Under the pieces are notes generated by a model that was not told where the DNA came from, searched no databases, and saw only the letters and a program-made list of their open reading frames with translations. Positions 53,148 through 61,678 of a stretch of 64,000 nucleotides of DNA are shown here, in pieces (position 1 is the stretch's first letter; the number at the start of each line of letters is the position of its first letter). Position numbers and translations under genes: made by a program. Origin of the DNA: Paludifilum halophilum (lineage in GTDB: Bacteria; Bacillota; Bacilli; Thermoactinomycetales; DSM-45169); NCBI RefSeq assembly GCF_002245355.1, contig NZ_NOWF01000002.1, positions 414,485 through 478,484 on the forward strand, read 5' to 3'.

Positions 53148-54272
53148 TCACAAGGCGGTATCCAACCTTTCCGCCTCCAAAACTTCCCGAGCGATACGGT
53201 CTGGAGCGTCGGGAAAAGCCAGTCCTTCCAAATGCCGTTCCATATTCCTTCGCTCATCCGGGTTAGCCAGCAGACGCGATGCCTGGAACCAGATCCGATC
53301 CGGCCGGGTTAATACCGCCCCGCCATGGTGCAGAAGGTATTGCTGGTTGGCATATTCCTGCCCTGGCAACGCTTCGAATAAGAGCATCGGCAGTTGTTTC
53401 AAGATCGCTTCCGTCACCGACAGTCCCCCGGGTTTGGTGACTAAGAGGTCGGCCGCATCCATCAGAACCGGAACATCGCGGCGGTAGCGAAACACATGGA
53501 CTCCGGTTCCGTAATCCTTTGCTTTCAGCTCCGAATACAATTCGGTATTCTTTCCGGTTAAGACCAAAATCTGTGCCGGAAGATCAAGACCGACTAATGA
53601 ATCGACAATCTCGGGCAGAGGGCCAAAGCCCAACCCCCCTCCCATCACCAGAATCATGGGGCGGTCCGGATCCAATCCCGCACGCCTCCGTGCCTCCTGA
53701 CGGGGGATTCGGGTGGAAAAGGCCGGATCACAGGGAATACCCGTCTCCGCCAGCCGGGTACCTGTTTGCCAGGAAATGCGCTTCAACCGGCGCTTGTCAA
53801 ACAGACGGTTGGGGATACAAAGGCAATTGGGCACCTCCGCCAGCCAAAAAGGATGCATCTCGTAATCGGTCACCACCCCCACGGTAGGAAGGTTTCTCCA
53901 TTGGGAAGGGAGCATGAGCAAACCGAAGGGATGAGTGGTTACGATGCGAGTCGGTGCGAACCGGTCCAGTATTCGAACCAGCTTTTTCCGGATCATCCAA
54001 CCCGTCTTTTCTACAAACTCGGAGGAAACATAACGGACAAATCGGGAATGGGAAGTACGATCATATAAATAGGAATAAAAGGACGGAAAACGGTTGAGCA
54101 TTTGGCCATAGCCGGATTTGAGGAAAGGATGAAACTTCCCGGGAACCAACTCCAACAAGTCAACGGTCCGGACTTCGAGACCGAACTTTTGTTCCAGATG
54201 AACAGACAAGACCCGGGCTGCAGCATTATGCCCCGTCCCGAAGCCTATCGTCAAAATCAGGACGCGCTCCAT
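53148..54272 (-). CDS. GT28-family glycolipid glycosyltransferase (UgtP/MGDG synthase-like)
   Basis: 374 residues: N-terminal GFGTGHNAAA (acceptor side), a central GGGLGFG, and the UDP-sugar motif VTKPGGLSVTEAI. It resembles diacylglycerol glucosyltransferases and processive MGDG-type synthases that make membrane glycolipid anchors for lipoteichoic acid. Nothing in the flanks narrows the function. Confidence 0.87.
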   Translation of the reverse strand: MERVLILTIGFGTGHNAAARVLSVHLEQKFGLEVRTVDLLELVPGKFHPFLKSGYGQMLNRFPSFYSYLYDRTSHSRFVRYVSSEFVEKTGWMIRKKLVRILDRFAPTRIVTTHPFGLLMLPSQWRNLPTVGVVTDYEMHPFWLAEVPNCLCIPNRLFDKRRLKRISWQTGTRLAETGIPCDPAFSTRIPRQEARRRAGLDPDRPMILVMGGGLGFGPLPEIVDSLVGLDLPAQILVLTGKNTELYSELKAKDYGTGVHVFRYRRDVPVLMDAADLLVTKPGGLSVTEAILKQLPMLLFEALPGQEYANQQYLLHHGGAVLTRPDRIWFQASRLLANPDERRNMERHLEGLAFPDAPDRIAREVLEAERLDTAL

Positions 54273-54603
54273 GGAATCCCTCCCCGCTCTCTTTTCTTCA
54301 TTATGAACCCATTTGAACGGAAATCAGGCCTATTTAACGAATTTCTTACAAAAAATTAATCCGCCACTACACGGATTGGAAACCGATGTATTCAATTATT
54401 TTATGAAATTCTCATAAGTTACTGATGAATATACATCTTTCCACCAAATAAGATATTAACACATGAGAGAAAGACTTAGTGAATCCGATTGTGAAGGAAA
54501 CAATTACCGCTTTACTTTTTATAACTTTTAAAATTTATTGTGATATAATGGTTCCAACCTAATTAAGTGCGCAACCACTTTATACTTGCGAGAGGTGAAA
54601 CCA
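54273..54603. promoter_or_regulatory. regulator 2 promoter region
   Basis: 331 bases, very AT-rich. An extended -10 (TGATATAAT, 54541-54549) lies 55 bases before the GTG start of regulator 2; the -35 is weak, which fits an activator-dependent or autoregulated promoter. Confidence 0.6.
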
Positions 54604-55923
54604 GTGCATATCCATGAAATCGGCGAATCCATCCGCAAAATTAGAAAGGAAAGGGGATTGCGGCTGGAGGACCTGGCGGACAAAAACATTTCCCCGGCCA
54701 CCATCAGCAACATCGAGCGCGGTGTTCCCCATGTCAACATGGAAAAAGCGAAATACCTGCTCAGCAAGATGGGCTTAGAAATGTCCGATTTACCCGATCT
54801 AATCGTCGACGATCAACAGGAACTCCAAAACTTTGAATTCGAGCTGTTTACAATTGAAACCCTTCAGGGAATCGGCAAAACGGACCAGGCGCTGGAGCGA
54901 TTGGAACAATTAGAATGGGACGATGAACACCCTCTGGCGGCCACGGTTTACTATCTCAAAGGGAAATGTTACAGCAGTCGAAAGCAGTGGAAACAGGCCG
55001 AAAAATCGTTCCACCATGCCGTTCGACTGTCCAAAAAAGACCCGGAGAACAATATTGGAGCAGCTTCTTACTCCGAGTTGGGAATCTGCCGGTATCAGCA
55101 GAACGATCTACATCAGGCCGTTTACTACACGGATCTCGGGATTCAGGCTTACCGGGAATCCGGAGAGCGCCCTCAGTTCAAATACATACTGAAAAAGAAT
55201 AAGGCGGTCTATTTGGAACGGCTGGGCCGGCTGACAGAAAGTTTAAAAGAAGTCCAAGGGGTATGGGAAAACCTCACTCAAATCAAACAGGCAGAGGTGG
55301 TTCTCGGCTTTTATTGGCTTCATTCGGAACTGCTAAGGAAAAACGGTCTCACCGATGAGTCGATTCAGATCGCTCGTGAAGGGCTGGAACTGGCGCGGCT
55401 CAACCATCAATATTTCATCATGTTTGATCTGTGGACGGTTTTGGGGAGCGCTTATATGAACCAGAAAAACTGGAACAAAGCTGAATCCTGTTTTCAAATG
55501 GCCCTCCAATTGGATGGATTGTTTTCGGAAGGAAAGGTATTCACCACCACTTATGCCCGACTCGGGCTTTTGCACATGGTTCGAAAAGAATGGGATTCAG
55601 CCGGAATCATGATCGAAAAAGCCGTCCAAAACGGTGAACAACACAACGATGCCCCGAGACTCACCTTTGCATTGCTTGTTCAGGGTGATTTTTACCGGGC
55701 GCGATACCGGTGGGAGGACGCAATCGATGCCTACGAACAAGCCCTGCAATTAGCACAGCACCATCATTACAAAAAAAAGGAGTATCAGGCGTTGTTCCGT
55801 TTGGCTGAATGCTGGGAAAATGTCAATGAACGCGAATTTCAAAAATGTATGAAAAGTATGTACCGGGTGCAACAAGAACTTCAAAATGAGGAGGAGGACA
55901 TCCGTGAGGAAGCGACGATTTAA
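54604..55923 (+). CDS. RRNPP-type HTH-TPR regulator 2, paired with a secreted propeptide
   Basis: 439 residues from GTG 54604 (AGAGGTG six bases upstream). N-terminal HTH with LRLEDLADKNISPATISNIE and PHVN as in the paralogue at 38542; about nine TPR units follow. In PlcR, NprR and relatives the TPR part binds a small re-imported peptide. The next gene, overlapping its 3' end, encodes a signal-peptide-bearing small protein, which strongly supports a peptide-signalling pair. It could act as both phosphatase-like and DNA-binding regulator like NprR. Confidence 0.87.
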   Translation: MHIHEIGESIRKIRKERGLRLEDLADKNISPATISNIERGVPHVNMEKAKYLLSKMGLEMSDLPDLIVDDQQELQNFEFELFTIETLQGIGKTDQALERLEQLEWDDEHPLAATVYYLKGKCYSSRKQWKQAEKSFHHAVRLSKKDPENNIGAASYSELGICRYQQNDLHQAVYYTDLGIQAYRESGERPQFKYILKKNKAVYLERLGRLTESLKEVQGVWENLTQIKQAEVVLGFYWLHSELLRKNGLTDESIQIAREGLELARLNHQYFIMFDLWTVLGSAYMNQKNWNKAESCFQMALQLDGLFSEGKVFTTTYARLGLLHMVRKEWDSAGIMIEKAVQNGEQHNDAPRLTFALLVQGDFYRARYRWEDAIDAYEQALQLAQHHHYKKKEYQALFRLAECWENVNEREFQKCMKSMYRVQQELQNEEEDIREEATI

Positions 55924-56068
55924 AAGCACTCCCCTGTTGTTAGCCACAGCTGTCTTCCTGGGTACGGCTTTCACCTTACCGGTTGAGACTTATTCCCCTC
56001 AACAAACCATCCCCTTGGAAACCCCGGTTCAGATCCTCGACTATAGAACGGAACCGAGTCAAGGTTGA
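55904..56068 (+). CDS. secreted signalling propeptide (Phr/NprX-like)
   Basis: 54 residues from GTG 55904, with GGAGGAGG upstream inside the regulator gene; overlaps it by 20 bases in another frame. Sequence organisation: basic start (RKRRFKS), hydrophobic stretch (LLLATAVFLGTAFTLP), then a short hydrophilic C-terminus ending YRTEPSQG. This is the layout of Rap-Phr and NprR-NprX propeptides; the mature signal would be a short segment of the C-terminal 25 residues. Confidence 0.75.
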   Translation: MRKRRFKSTPLLLATAVFLGTAFTLPVETYSPQQTIPLETPVQILDYRTEPSQG

Positions 56069-56100
56069 TTCCCCAAAAAAAAGGACCTTTGGCCAAGAGA

Positions 56101-56127
56101 CGGCCCCCGAAGGGGCCGCTTTTGGTT
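56101..56127. terminator. intrinsic terminator
   Basis: GGCCCCCGAAGGGGCC hairpin between the propeptide gene and SASP, with a short T-run on the plus strand. Confidence 0.6.
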
Positions 56128-56415
56128 TTACGGCCTGGACTGCCGGCGGACCAGCTCTTCCTCGGCGATTTGAATCAAATCCTTGACCATTTGCCCGCCG
56201 ACCGGCCCGCCCATCTTACCGGCTTCCTCTGTTTTCAAGTCCCCGTTATACCCGGGTTTGTAAGGAACCCCGGCCTGTTGAGCCATCTCCATTTTCATCT
56301 GTTCCGGAGACTGGGAAGGGGAACCTGTCTGACGACTGATCACTTGCTGTTTGAGCCGCTCCATACCGGCCCGGGCCTCGGGAACCAAAAGCTTGTTACG
56401 CCGTCTTCTCGCCAA
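56128..56415 (-). CDS. Small acid-soluble spore protein, alpha/beta type
   Basis: 95 residues from TTG 56415, reading ARRRRNKLLVPEARAGMERL; AAGGGGGTGA is an excellent ribosome site six bases before the TTG. The MEMAQQAGVPY and GGPVGGQMVKDLIQIAE blocks are the DNA-binding and GPR-cleavage regions of the family. Slightly longer in the middle than the usual 65-70 residues. Confidence 0.9.
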   Translation of the reverse strand: MARRRRNKLLVPEARAGMERLKQQVISRQTGSPSQSPEQMKMEMAQQAGVPYKPGYNGDLKTEEAGKMGGPVGGQMVKDLIQIAEEELVRRQSRP

Positions 56416-56447
56416 GCTTCTCACCCCCTTAAAATTAGTCTGTCCAA

Positions 56448-56475
56448 AATAAAAAGCCGCCTGTACAGGCGACTA
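56448..56475 (-). terminator. intrinsic terminator after sleB
   Basis: Minus strand GTCGCCTG / CAGGCGGC stem with U-run. Confidence 0.75.
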
Positions 56476-56481
56476 CAACAA

Positions 56482-57144
56482 TTATTTGGCAAAAATATGC
56501 TTTCCGATCTTATCAATTTGTGGTCGGGACCAGATCCATTCGGAAGTCGCCGTATCGGGGTTAAAGTAAAACATGGCCCCTTGGGAAGGATCCCAACCTT
56601 TTACGGCCGTTTGAGCCGCTTGATAAGCCTCATTGTTGGGAGAAAGCCAGATTTGTCCGTCGTCCACTGCCGTAAAGGCTCCCTCTTCCATGACGACCCC
56701 TTTGGCTGTGTCCGGATAATCAGAGGAGTCCATCCGGTTTAAAACGACGGCGGCCACTGCCACTTTCCCTTTAAAGGGTTCTCCACGGGCTTCAGCGTGA
56801 ATGGCTCGTGCCAGCCAATGCAGATCCTTTGGAGAGACCTTCGGGGTCGCTTTTTTCAGCTGAGTCCAGGTTTCCGGGCCGGCAATTCCGTCAATCCGCA
56901 GATCGTTCGCTTTTTGATATTGAATGACTGCTTGTTCCGTCTCCAGCCCGTAGATTCCGTCCTGTTCGATTTTATAACCCAATCGGTTCAACCGGTTTTG
57001 CAAGTCCCAAACATCACCGTTTTCACTACCGTAGCTTATCGTTGTCGGTGCCGCAGCTTCCGCCTGGTTTACGCCTGCGGGAAGAAAGAACCCCGTTATG
57101 GCGATGACGGCTGTCAGACACGTAATTAACAATCTCTTTTGCAA
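56482..57144 (-). CDS. sleB: Spore cortex-lytic enzyme SleB
   Basis: 220 residues from TTG 57144 (GGGAGG seven bases upstream). Signal peptide, a peptidoglycan-binding domain (GDVWDLQNRLNRLGYKIEQD), and a hydrolase 2 domain (WLARAIHAEARGEPFKGK; catalytic Glu). Cleaves cortex after germination. YpeB, its usual partner, is not adjacent. Confidence 0.93.
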   Translation of the reverse strand: MQKRLLITCLTAVIAITGFFLPAGVNQAEAAAPTTISYGSENGDVWDLQNRLNRLGYKIEQDGIYGLETEQAVIQYQKANDLRIDGIAGPETWTQLKKATPKVSPKDLHWLARAIHAEARGEPFKGKVAVAAVVLNRMDSSDYPDTAKGVVMEEGAFTAVDDGQIWLSPNNEAYQAAQTAVKGWDPSQGAMFYFNPDTATSEWIWSRPQIDKIGKHIFAK

Positions 57145-57258
57145 AGGGTTACCTCCCAACAGATTTTGTCTGTGATGAAACACATTGGCGATTATAAAAC
57201 AGCCTTTTCACCGGTTCAACGAGTAACGATTGTAAATGAAAGGAATTTTATCCACTCA

Positions 57259-57297
57259 CAAAAAAAGAGCGCAACGAAATTCGTCGCGCTCGGGGAA
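57259..57297 (-). terminator. intrinsic terminator after sodA
   Basis: GAGCGCGACGAA / TTCGTTGCGCTC stem followed by a U-run. Confidence 0.85.
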
Positions 57298-57310
57298 GGG
57301 AACGGGCGAT

Positions 57311-57928
57311 TTACTTTTTGGCTTGTTGATAGCGCTTATTCACTTCGTCCCAGTTGACCACGTTCCACCAGGCTTTGATATATTCCGGACGCTTGTTTTG
57401 ATATTTGAGGTAGTAAGCGTGCTCCCAAACGTCCAACCCGAGAATCGGGGTATGCCCGTCGGAGACCGGATTATCCTGGTTCAGAGTGTTCACTACGGCC
57501 AGGTTACCGTCATTTTTGACCACCAGCCAAGCCCAGCCGCTGCCGAAGCGCCCGGCGGCCGTATTGGCAAACTCCTCCTGGAATTTTTCAAAGCTACCGA
57601 AGGTCTCATCGATGGCTCCGGCCAGTTCTCCCGTCGGCTTTCCACCGCCGTTCGGGCTCATAATCTGCCAGAAGAGGCTGTGATTGAGATGGCCGCCGCC
57701 GTTGTTGCGGACTGCGGTACGGATGTCTTCCGGTACTTGATCCAGATTGGCGACCAGATCTTCAACGGATTTGCTCTGCAACTCCGCTTTTCCTTCCAAG
57801 GCGGCATTCAGCTTATCCACATACGTTTTGTGGTGACGGCCATGGTGGATATCCATGGTTTGTGCATCAATATGGGGCTCCAGTGCGTCCGTGGCATAAG
57901 GCAGTGCGGGCAGTTCGTGTTTTGCCAT
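57311..57928 (-). CDS. sodA: Superoxide dismutase, Mn/Fe type
   Basis: 205 residues with metal ligands in [21 protein letters not shown] and [12 protein letters not shown] 57928 with AGGAGG upstream. Removes superoxide in the cytoplasm or spore coat. Confidence 0.96.
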   Translation of the reverse strand: MAKHELPALPYATDALEPHIDAQTMDIHHGRHHKTYVDKLNAALEGKAELQSKSVEDLVANLDQVPEDIRTAVRNNGGGHLNHSLFWQIMSPNGGGKPTGELAGAIDETFGSFEKFQEEFANTAAGRFGSGWAWLVVKNDGNLAVVNTLNQDNPVSDGHTPILGLDVWEHAYYLKYQNKRPEYIKAWWNVVNWDEVNKRYQQAKK

Positions 57929-58173
57929 CAAAAAACCCTCCTAGTCCATATGTAATCAGTGAATGGACCGCTTTTCAACCGGGGTGAAAAGCGTTTCAGT
58001 AAACGTCTTCCCGCTTTTATTATGCTTAAAACATCGGTGAATATCAATATTCTTGTGTGAAGAAGGTATCACTTTCAGACCCGGTTCCGGCTTTGGACCC
58101 TATACGGGGGCTCTTTATCGAAAACCTCGATCTTGTTCCATCCCCATTTAACGGACTTTCGAGCACCCGGCCC

Positions 58174-59385
58174 TCAGACCGACTCCTCCTCGCTTTGATT
58201 TTCTTTTTCCCGCTCCAGCTCTTCTCGCCTTGCCCGCTCTTCTTCTTGCTGTTTCAATCGATCGGCCAACTCGGTGACATCTTTCAGGATGTAGTCGGCT
58301 CCCATTTCTTCAAACTTGGAACGGGCCCGCTCCCCGGTCGGGCCGGTTAAAGTAGCGGCAAAACGACATCCCATCTTCCGGGCTGCCAGCAAATCGGCCA
58401 CAGAATCCCCCACGATCAGGATCTCTTCACCGCTGGGAAGGGGCAGATCCGCGGCGACACTTTTAGCATCGGAGGAATCACTTCCGAAGTAGGCTTTTAC
58501 ATAGGTAAAAGGCTCCGGTTTGCTCAGGGGGGCGTAGTCGGCATAGATTTCCTCTGCCCCCCGAACATCGCTGGCGGTTACCACCCGGTTAGAATCAAAT
58601 GCGTCATAGAGGTTCATCTCTTTCAGGGGAACTTGTGTCTCCCGGGCCGGACGCCCGGTTCCAATACCCAAAGCGATTCCCCGGTTTGACAGCTCATCCA
58701 GCATATCCCGGATGATTGCGGGGTCCGCCAAGGGGATTTCCTGCCGGAGAAACCCTTCCTTTTCCGGATACACGGCCTGCTTTTTTTCCTCTTTCTCGAA
58801 GAGATCCTTACCCAGATACCATTCCTGGTAAACCTCACGTCCCAGCTTCCACAAAGCGCTTCCATGGGAAAAAGAGTTCCCTTTGATCCCGGACCAGTCC
58901 TCCACATGGTCAACGATGCAGGACAAAAGATCCATCTCTCCAGGTCCAGCATCCTCCAAAACGGATAAAATGTCGCCGAATCGGGGGTGAAACTCCACTC
59001 CCGCTTGCTTCGCCTGATCTCCGATCATTTGCAACGCCTTTCGGTTCAAGGGACGATTCAGAACCTCTTCCACAAAGTCGGGACGAAGATCATCCAGTTG
59101 CCGCAAAAGCTGTTGCAGCTGGAAACCGAACAACAGTGAAACCATATCCCAGTTGGAATTCATCCCGCGGGACTTCAGCCATTCCAGCACTTTTTCATGA
59201 TCAAACACCGCCTGCCGCACCCGACCGATCTCTTCTTCATCCGGGTCGGCATGAAAGGATTCCCCGGGCAGAGCGAGAGCGTGTTCGCTGTAAAGCAGTT
59301 CCCACACGGAAAGGGTCGTGGCGTCAAAGCAACGTTTTTCACTGAGCAAAACTCCGTCGACATCGAACAAGATCACCTGATACAT
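58174..59385 (-). CDS. HAD-superfamily hydrolase, large
   Basis: 403 residues. N-terminal DVDGVLLSE (nucleophile Asp motif), C-terminal GDSVADLLAARKMGC; a long helical cap (about 20-230) separates them. The last 30 residues are highly charged. Phosphatase or phosphoglycolate-like activity; substrate unknown. Confidence 0.83.
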   Translation of the reverse strand: MYQVILFDVDGVLLSEKRCFDATTLSVWELLYSEHALALPGESFHADPDEEEIGRVRQAVFDHEKVLEWLKSRGMNSNWDMVSLLFGFQLQQLLRQLDDLRPDFVEEVLNRPLNRKALQMIGDQAKQAGVEFHPRFGDILSVLEDAGPGEMDLLSCIVDHVEDWSGIKGNSFSHGSALWKLGREVYQEWYLGKDLFEKEEKKQAVYPEKEGFLRQEIPLADPAIIRDMLDELSNRGIALGIGTGRPARETQVPLKEMNLYDAFDSNRVVTASDVRGAEEIYADYAPLSKPEPFTYVKAYFGSDSSDAKSVAADLPLPSGEEILIVGDSVADLLAARKMGCRFAATLTGPTGERARSKFEEMGADYILKDVTELADRLKQQEEERARREELEREKENQSEEESV

Positions 59386-59476
59386 CTTCTGTACCTCCCC
59401 CGTAATAGGAATGAAACAAGAAAAATTCCACCCTATTACTTTATCAAAGGTTAGGAAAAAAGCCCAAACATGATTA

Positions 59477-59505
59477 AAGGTTCCCGACTCTTTTCGTCAG
59501 GAACC
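59477..59505 (-). terminator. candidate hairpin between HAD gene and hypothetical
   Basis: GGTTCCTGAC / GTCGGGAACC stem, with only a short T-run. Confidence 0.45.
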
Positions 59506-59534
59506 CCTAACTCGTCAGCCACCCCGAATCTCTT

Positions 59535-60128
59535 TTATACAAGGCTATCGCCGCCGTTCAGGTACAGCTTTTCCCGCAATCGACTCACACACCCGGCCCA
59601 GTCTCCCCGCCAACCTTCTTCCCATGCCAGTTTCGCCAGATAAAGGGCTTCTTTCCATGCCCCCTGCTCCTCCCGAATATCGATCAAGTAACTGTAACCG
59701 ACATGTTCCGGCAGTCCGGACGTAAAAGGGTCATTGTGAAAAGCCCGCATCGCCACCGGAACATATTGAATTTGCAACTGACAGTATTCAACGGCCTTTT
59801 CCAGCGCTCCTTCATCAACCTCCCGAAAGCTGTAGTACTTGCGGATCTGCTCGCCGAAATGCTCGTGCAGGCTGAGAAATTTTTGCGCCTTCCAGTGTTT
59901 CTGCACCTTGGGATCAGGATGAGACCGTTTGATCTTTTCATATTGGGTCTTTGCATTTTGGTAGATATCCGCTTCTTGTGCCGTCAAGCACATTTCAAAC
60001 TGGCATTGATCGTCTTCATATTTAAATTTCGCCACATAAGGTCGATACGGGGGATCATCATAGTCCTCCCAAGCTCTCGTGATGACATATTTCGCTTTTT
60101 TAGCTGGAATTTTGGACAAATCCAGCAT
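59535..60128 (-). CDS. Hypothetical protein, helical
   Basis: 197 residues (211 if ATG 60170 is used; both starts have a plausible site, GGGGGTG for 60128). Rich in aromatic residues, with a C-terminal WEEGWRGDWAGCVSRL motif. I do not recognise a family. Confidence 0.6.
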   Translation of the reverse strand: MLDLSKIPAKKAKYVITRAWEDYDDPPYRPYVAKFKYEDDQCQFEMCLTAQEADIYQNAKTQYEKIKRSHPDPKVQKHWKAQKFLSLHEHFGEQIRKYYSFREVDEGALEKAVEYCQLQIQYVPVAMRAFHNDPFTSGLPEHVGYSYLIDIREEQGAWKEALYLAKLAWEEGWRGDWAGCVSRLREKLYLNGGDSLV

Positions 60129-60713
60129 TGATGCACCCCCAGACGAAATAGTATGAAGGTCGTCTTTCATACTGATGCTTTCCTTTCCCCTTTGGACTCT
60201 CCGCCTAAACTTGGCGAACGGCGGCCCGGATATATCATTCGGTAATCCTTCAAGAAGACTTTCATCAGTTTTTATCCTTTGCCGGGGGGATTAGTCGGGC
60301 TGGCAGGCCGCATCCGATCCACCCCGTATACAGGGAGCAGACCGCTAAAAAGACTGCCCGAGGTGTCCCCGGGCAGCGCGATGGTAACCATTCCTCCGCT
60401 TGTGTCCAATCAGTCGGTCGGCCGTTCCCAGACATCCCGCACACCCTCGCGGCCTGGCCGATCACTGCGCCGGACCGCGCCAAGGTTCTTGAATCCGGCG
60501 GGAATCCTTCTGCCATGTATGGTATCACAGCTTCCCCCCCTAAAAAACCCTTCCATGGTAAACGAAAACGCCCGATCGATCCGTCGACGGAAACGGAAAC
60601 CCCTTCGGATGTTGCCAACTTTTGTTTTCAAGAAGGGAAAAAGCACCTGTACAATCGAAAAGAAATAGACGAAATCTCTAAAATCAGTCATCAACGGAAA
60701 GGAGAGCGAACAA
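60129..60713. other. long intergenic region with GC hairpins
   Basis: About 540 bases without a supportable gene. It contains a GCCCGAGG / CCTCGGGC-type hairpin (about 60353-60378) followed on the minus strand by a U-run, so it may be the 3' end of an unidentified leader or small RNA. The 117-codon frame at 60265-60618 has no ribosome site and no family match. Confidence 0.4.
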
Positions 60714-61619
60714 ATGACCGATCATCAGAGAGACCCCGAAAAGGATACTCCTTCCAAAACCGAGACGTTATACACACTGGAAGAAGCCTCTCGTCAACTT
60801 CAGGTAGAGACGGAAGCCCTGCATCGGTTGTTCCGCGGCGATGAACGGGGAAAGACGGAAAAAGAGGGGACGTTTTGGATCCGGGAGGGGAAACTCGCCA
60901 CTGCCAGAAGTATGCTGGAATCTAGGGAAAATGGGAAACCAGTTCCGCTTTCCCGTGAAGTCGCCGTTTACCAACGCAATGAGGATCGGAAAGAGAACGC
61001 ATCGGGAAAAGAAGGCGACCGGCGTTGGAAGACCGCTTTTGAATCCTTCGTCAGGCGGTTCCGCCGGCTGAAACCACCATTGAATCGGAAAAAAGTACAG
61101 GAATGGGTCGAAGCATTCTTTCGCATCATTGAGCAAAAGAAGCGGAAAGAAGTAAAAGAGGAATTTGAAAACCGTCAGGTCAGCCTGAAATTGGGTTTTA
61201 TGACAGGGCAAAATGAGTTATATTGCGATTTTTGCGAAGTCAACGATCATTTTTATCCTGGAGCCATTTTTGCCGATGTCTATGTGGACGGAACGCTTCA
61301 ATGGATGATGTGCCCCAACTGCCTGAACTATTGCCGGGAACAGTCCCATGGTTCCATGGAACAAAATATCCGGGCCCGTTTCAATCAGCTCGCCTTCCGT
61401 CTGGAAAGGGAAGCCCGCCGCGCCCGTCGACTAGCCGCATCAGAAGATTTCCGCGTACCGGGAATCCACGAATGGGAAGCCTGGGAAACCGCCTCTTTCG
61501 CCATGCGGGAAGTGGCTGCCTCCTACGGACAAAATACAAACGGGTTCGGCCATGAAAGGACGAGTACCGCTGAAGAGCCCGGACCCGAAGACCCGGATTT
61601 CGATGACATGCGTCAATAG
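60714..61619 (+). CDS. Hypothetical protein with zinc-ribbon-like Cys pairs
   Basis: 301 residues. Residues 18-45 have a MerR-like helix-turn-helix look (YTLEEASRQLQVETEALHRL). The middle is very basic and coiled; near 195 a CDFC...CPNC pair suggests a zinc ribbon. Function not recognised; could be a spore-formation or DNA-binding protein. Confidence 0.6.
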   Translation: MTDHQRDPEKDTPSKTETLYTLEEASRQLQVETEALHRLFRGDERGKTEKEGTFWIREGKLATARSMLESRENGKPVPLSREVAVYQRNEDRKENASGKEGDRRWKTAFESFVRRFRRLKPPLNRKKVQEWVEAFFRIIEQKKRKEVKEEFENRQVSLKLGFMTGQNELYCDFCEVNDHFYPGAIFADVYVDGTLQWMMCPNCLNYCREQSHGSMEQNIRARFNQLAFRLEREARRARRLAASEDFRVPGIHEWEAWETASFAMREVAASYGQNTNGFGHERTSTAEEPGPEDPDFDDMRQ

Positions 61620-61678
61620 GACCCTTTTTTTCAGATCACTTGGCGGAACCCCCCGCACATATGCCGGGGGGGTTAATG

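Noticed and set aside
60340..60400. T-box-like leader on the minus strand (TGGTTACC, then hairpin and U-run)
   Set aside because: The T-box core TGGNACC is not intact, no stem I features are visible, and the downstream gene is neither an aminoacyl-tRNA synthetase nor an amino-acid gene.
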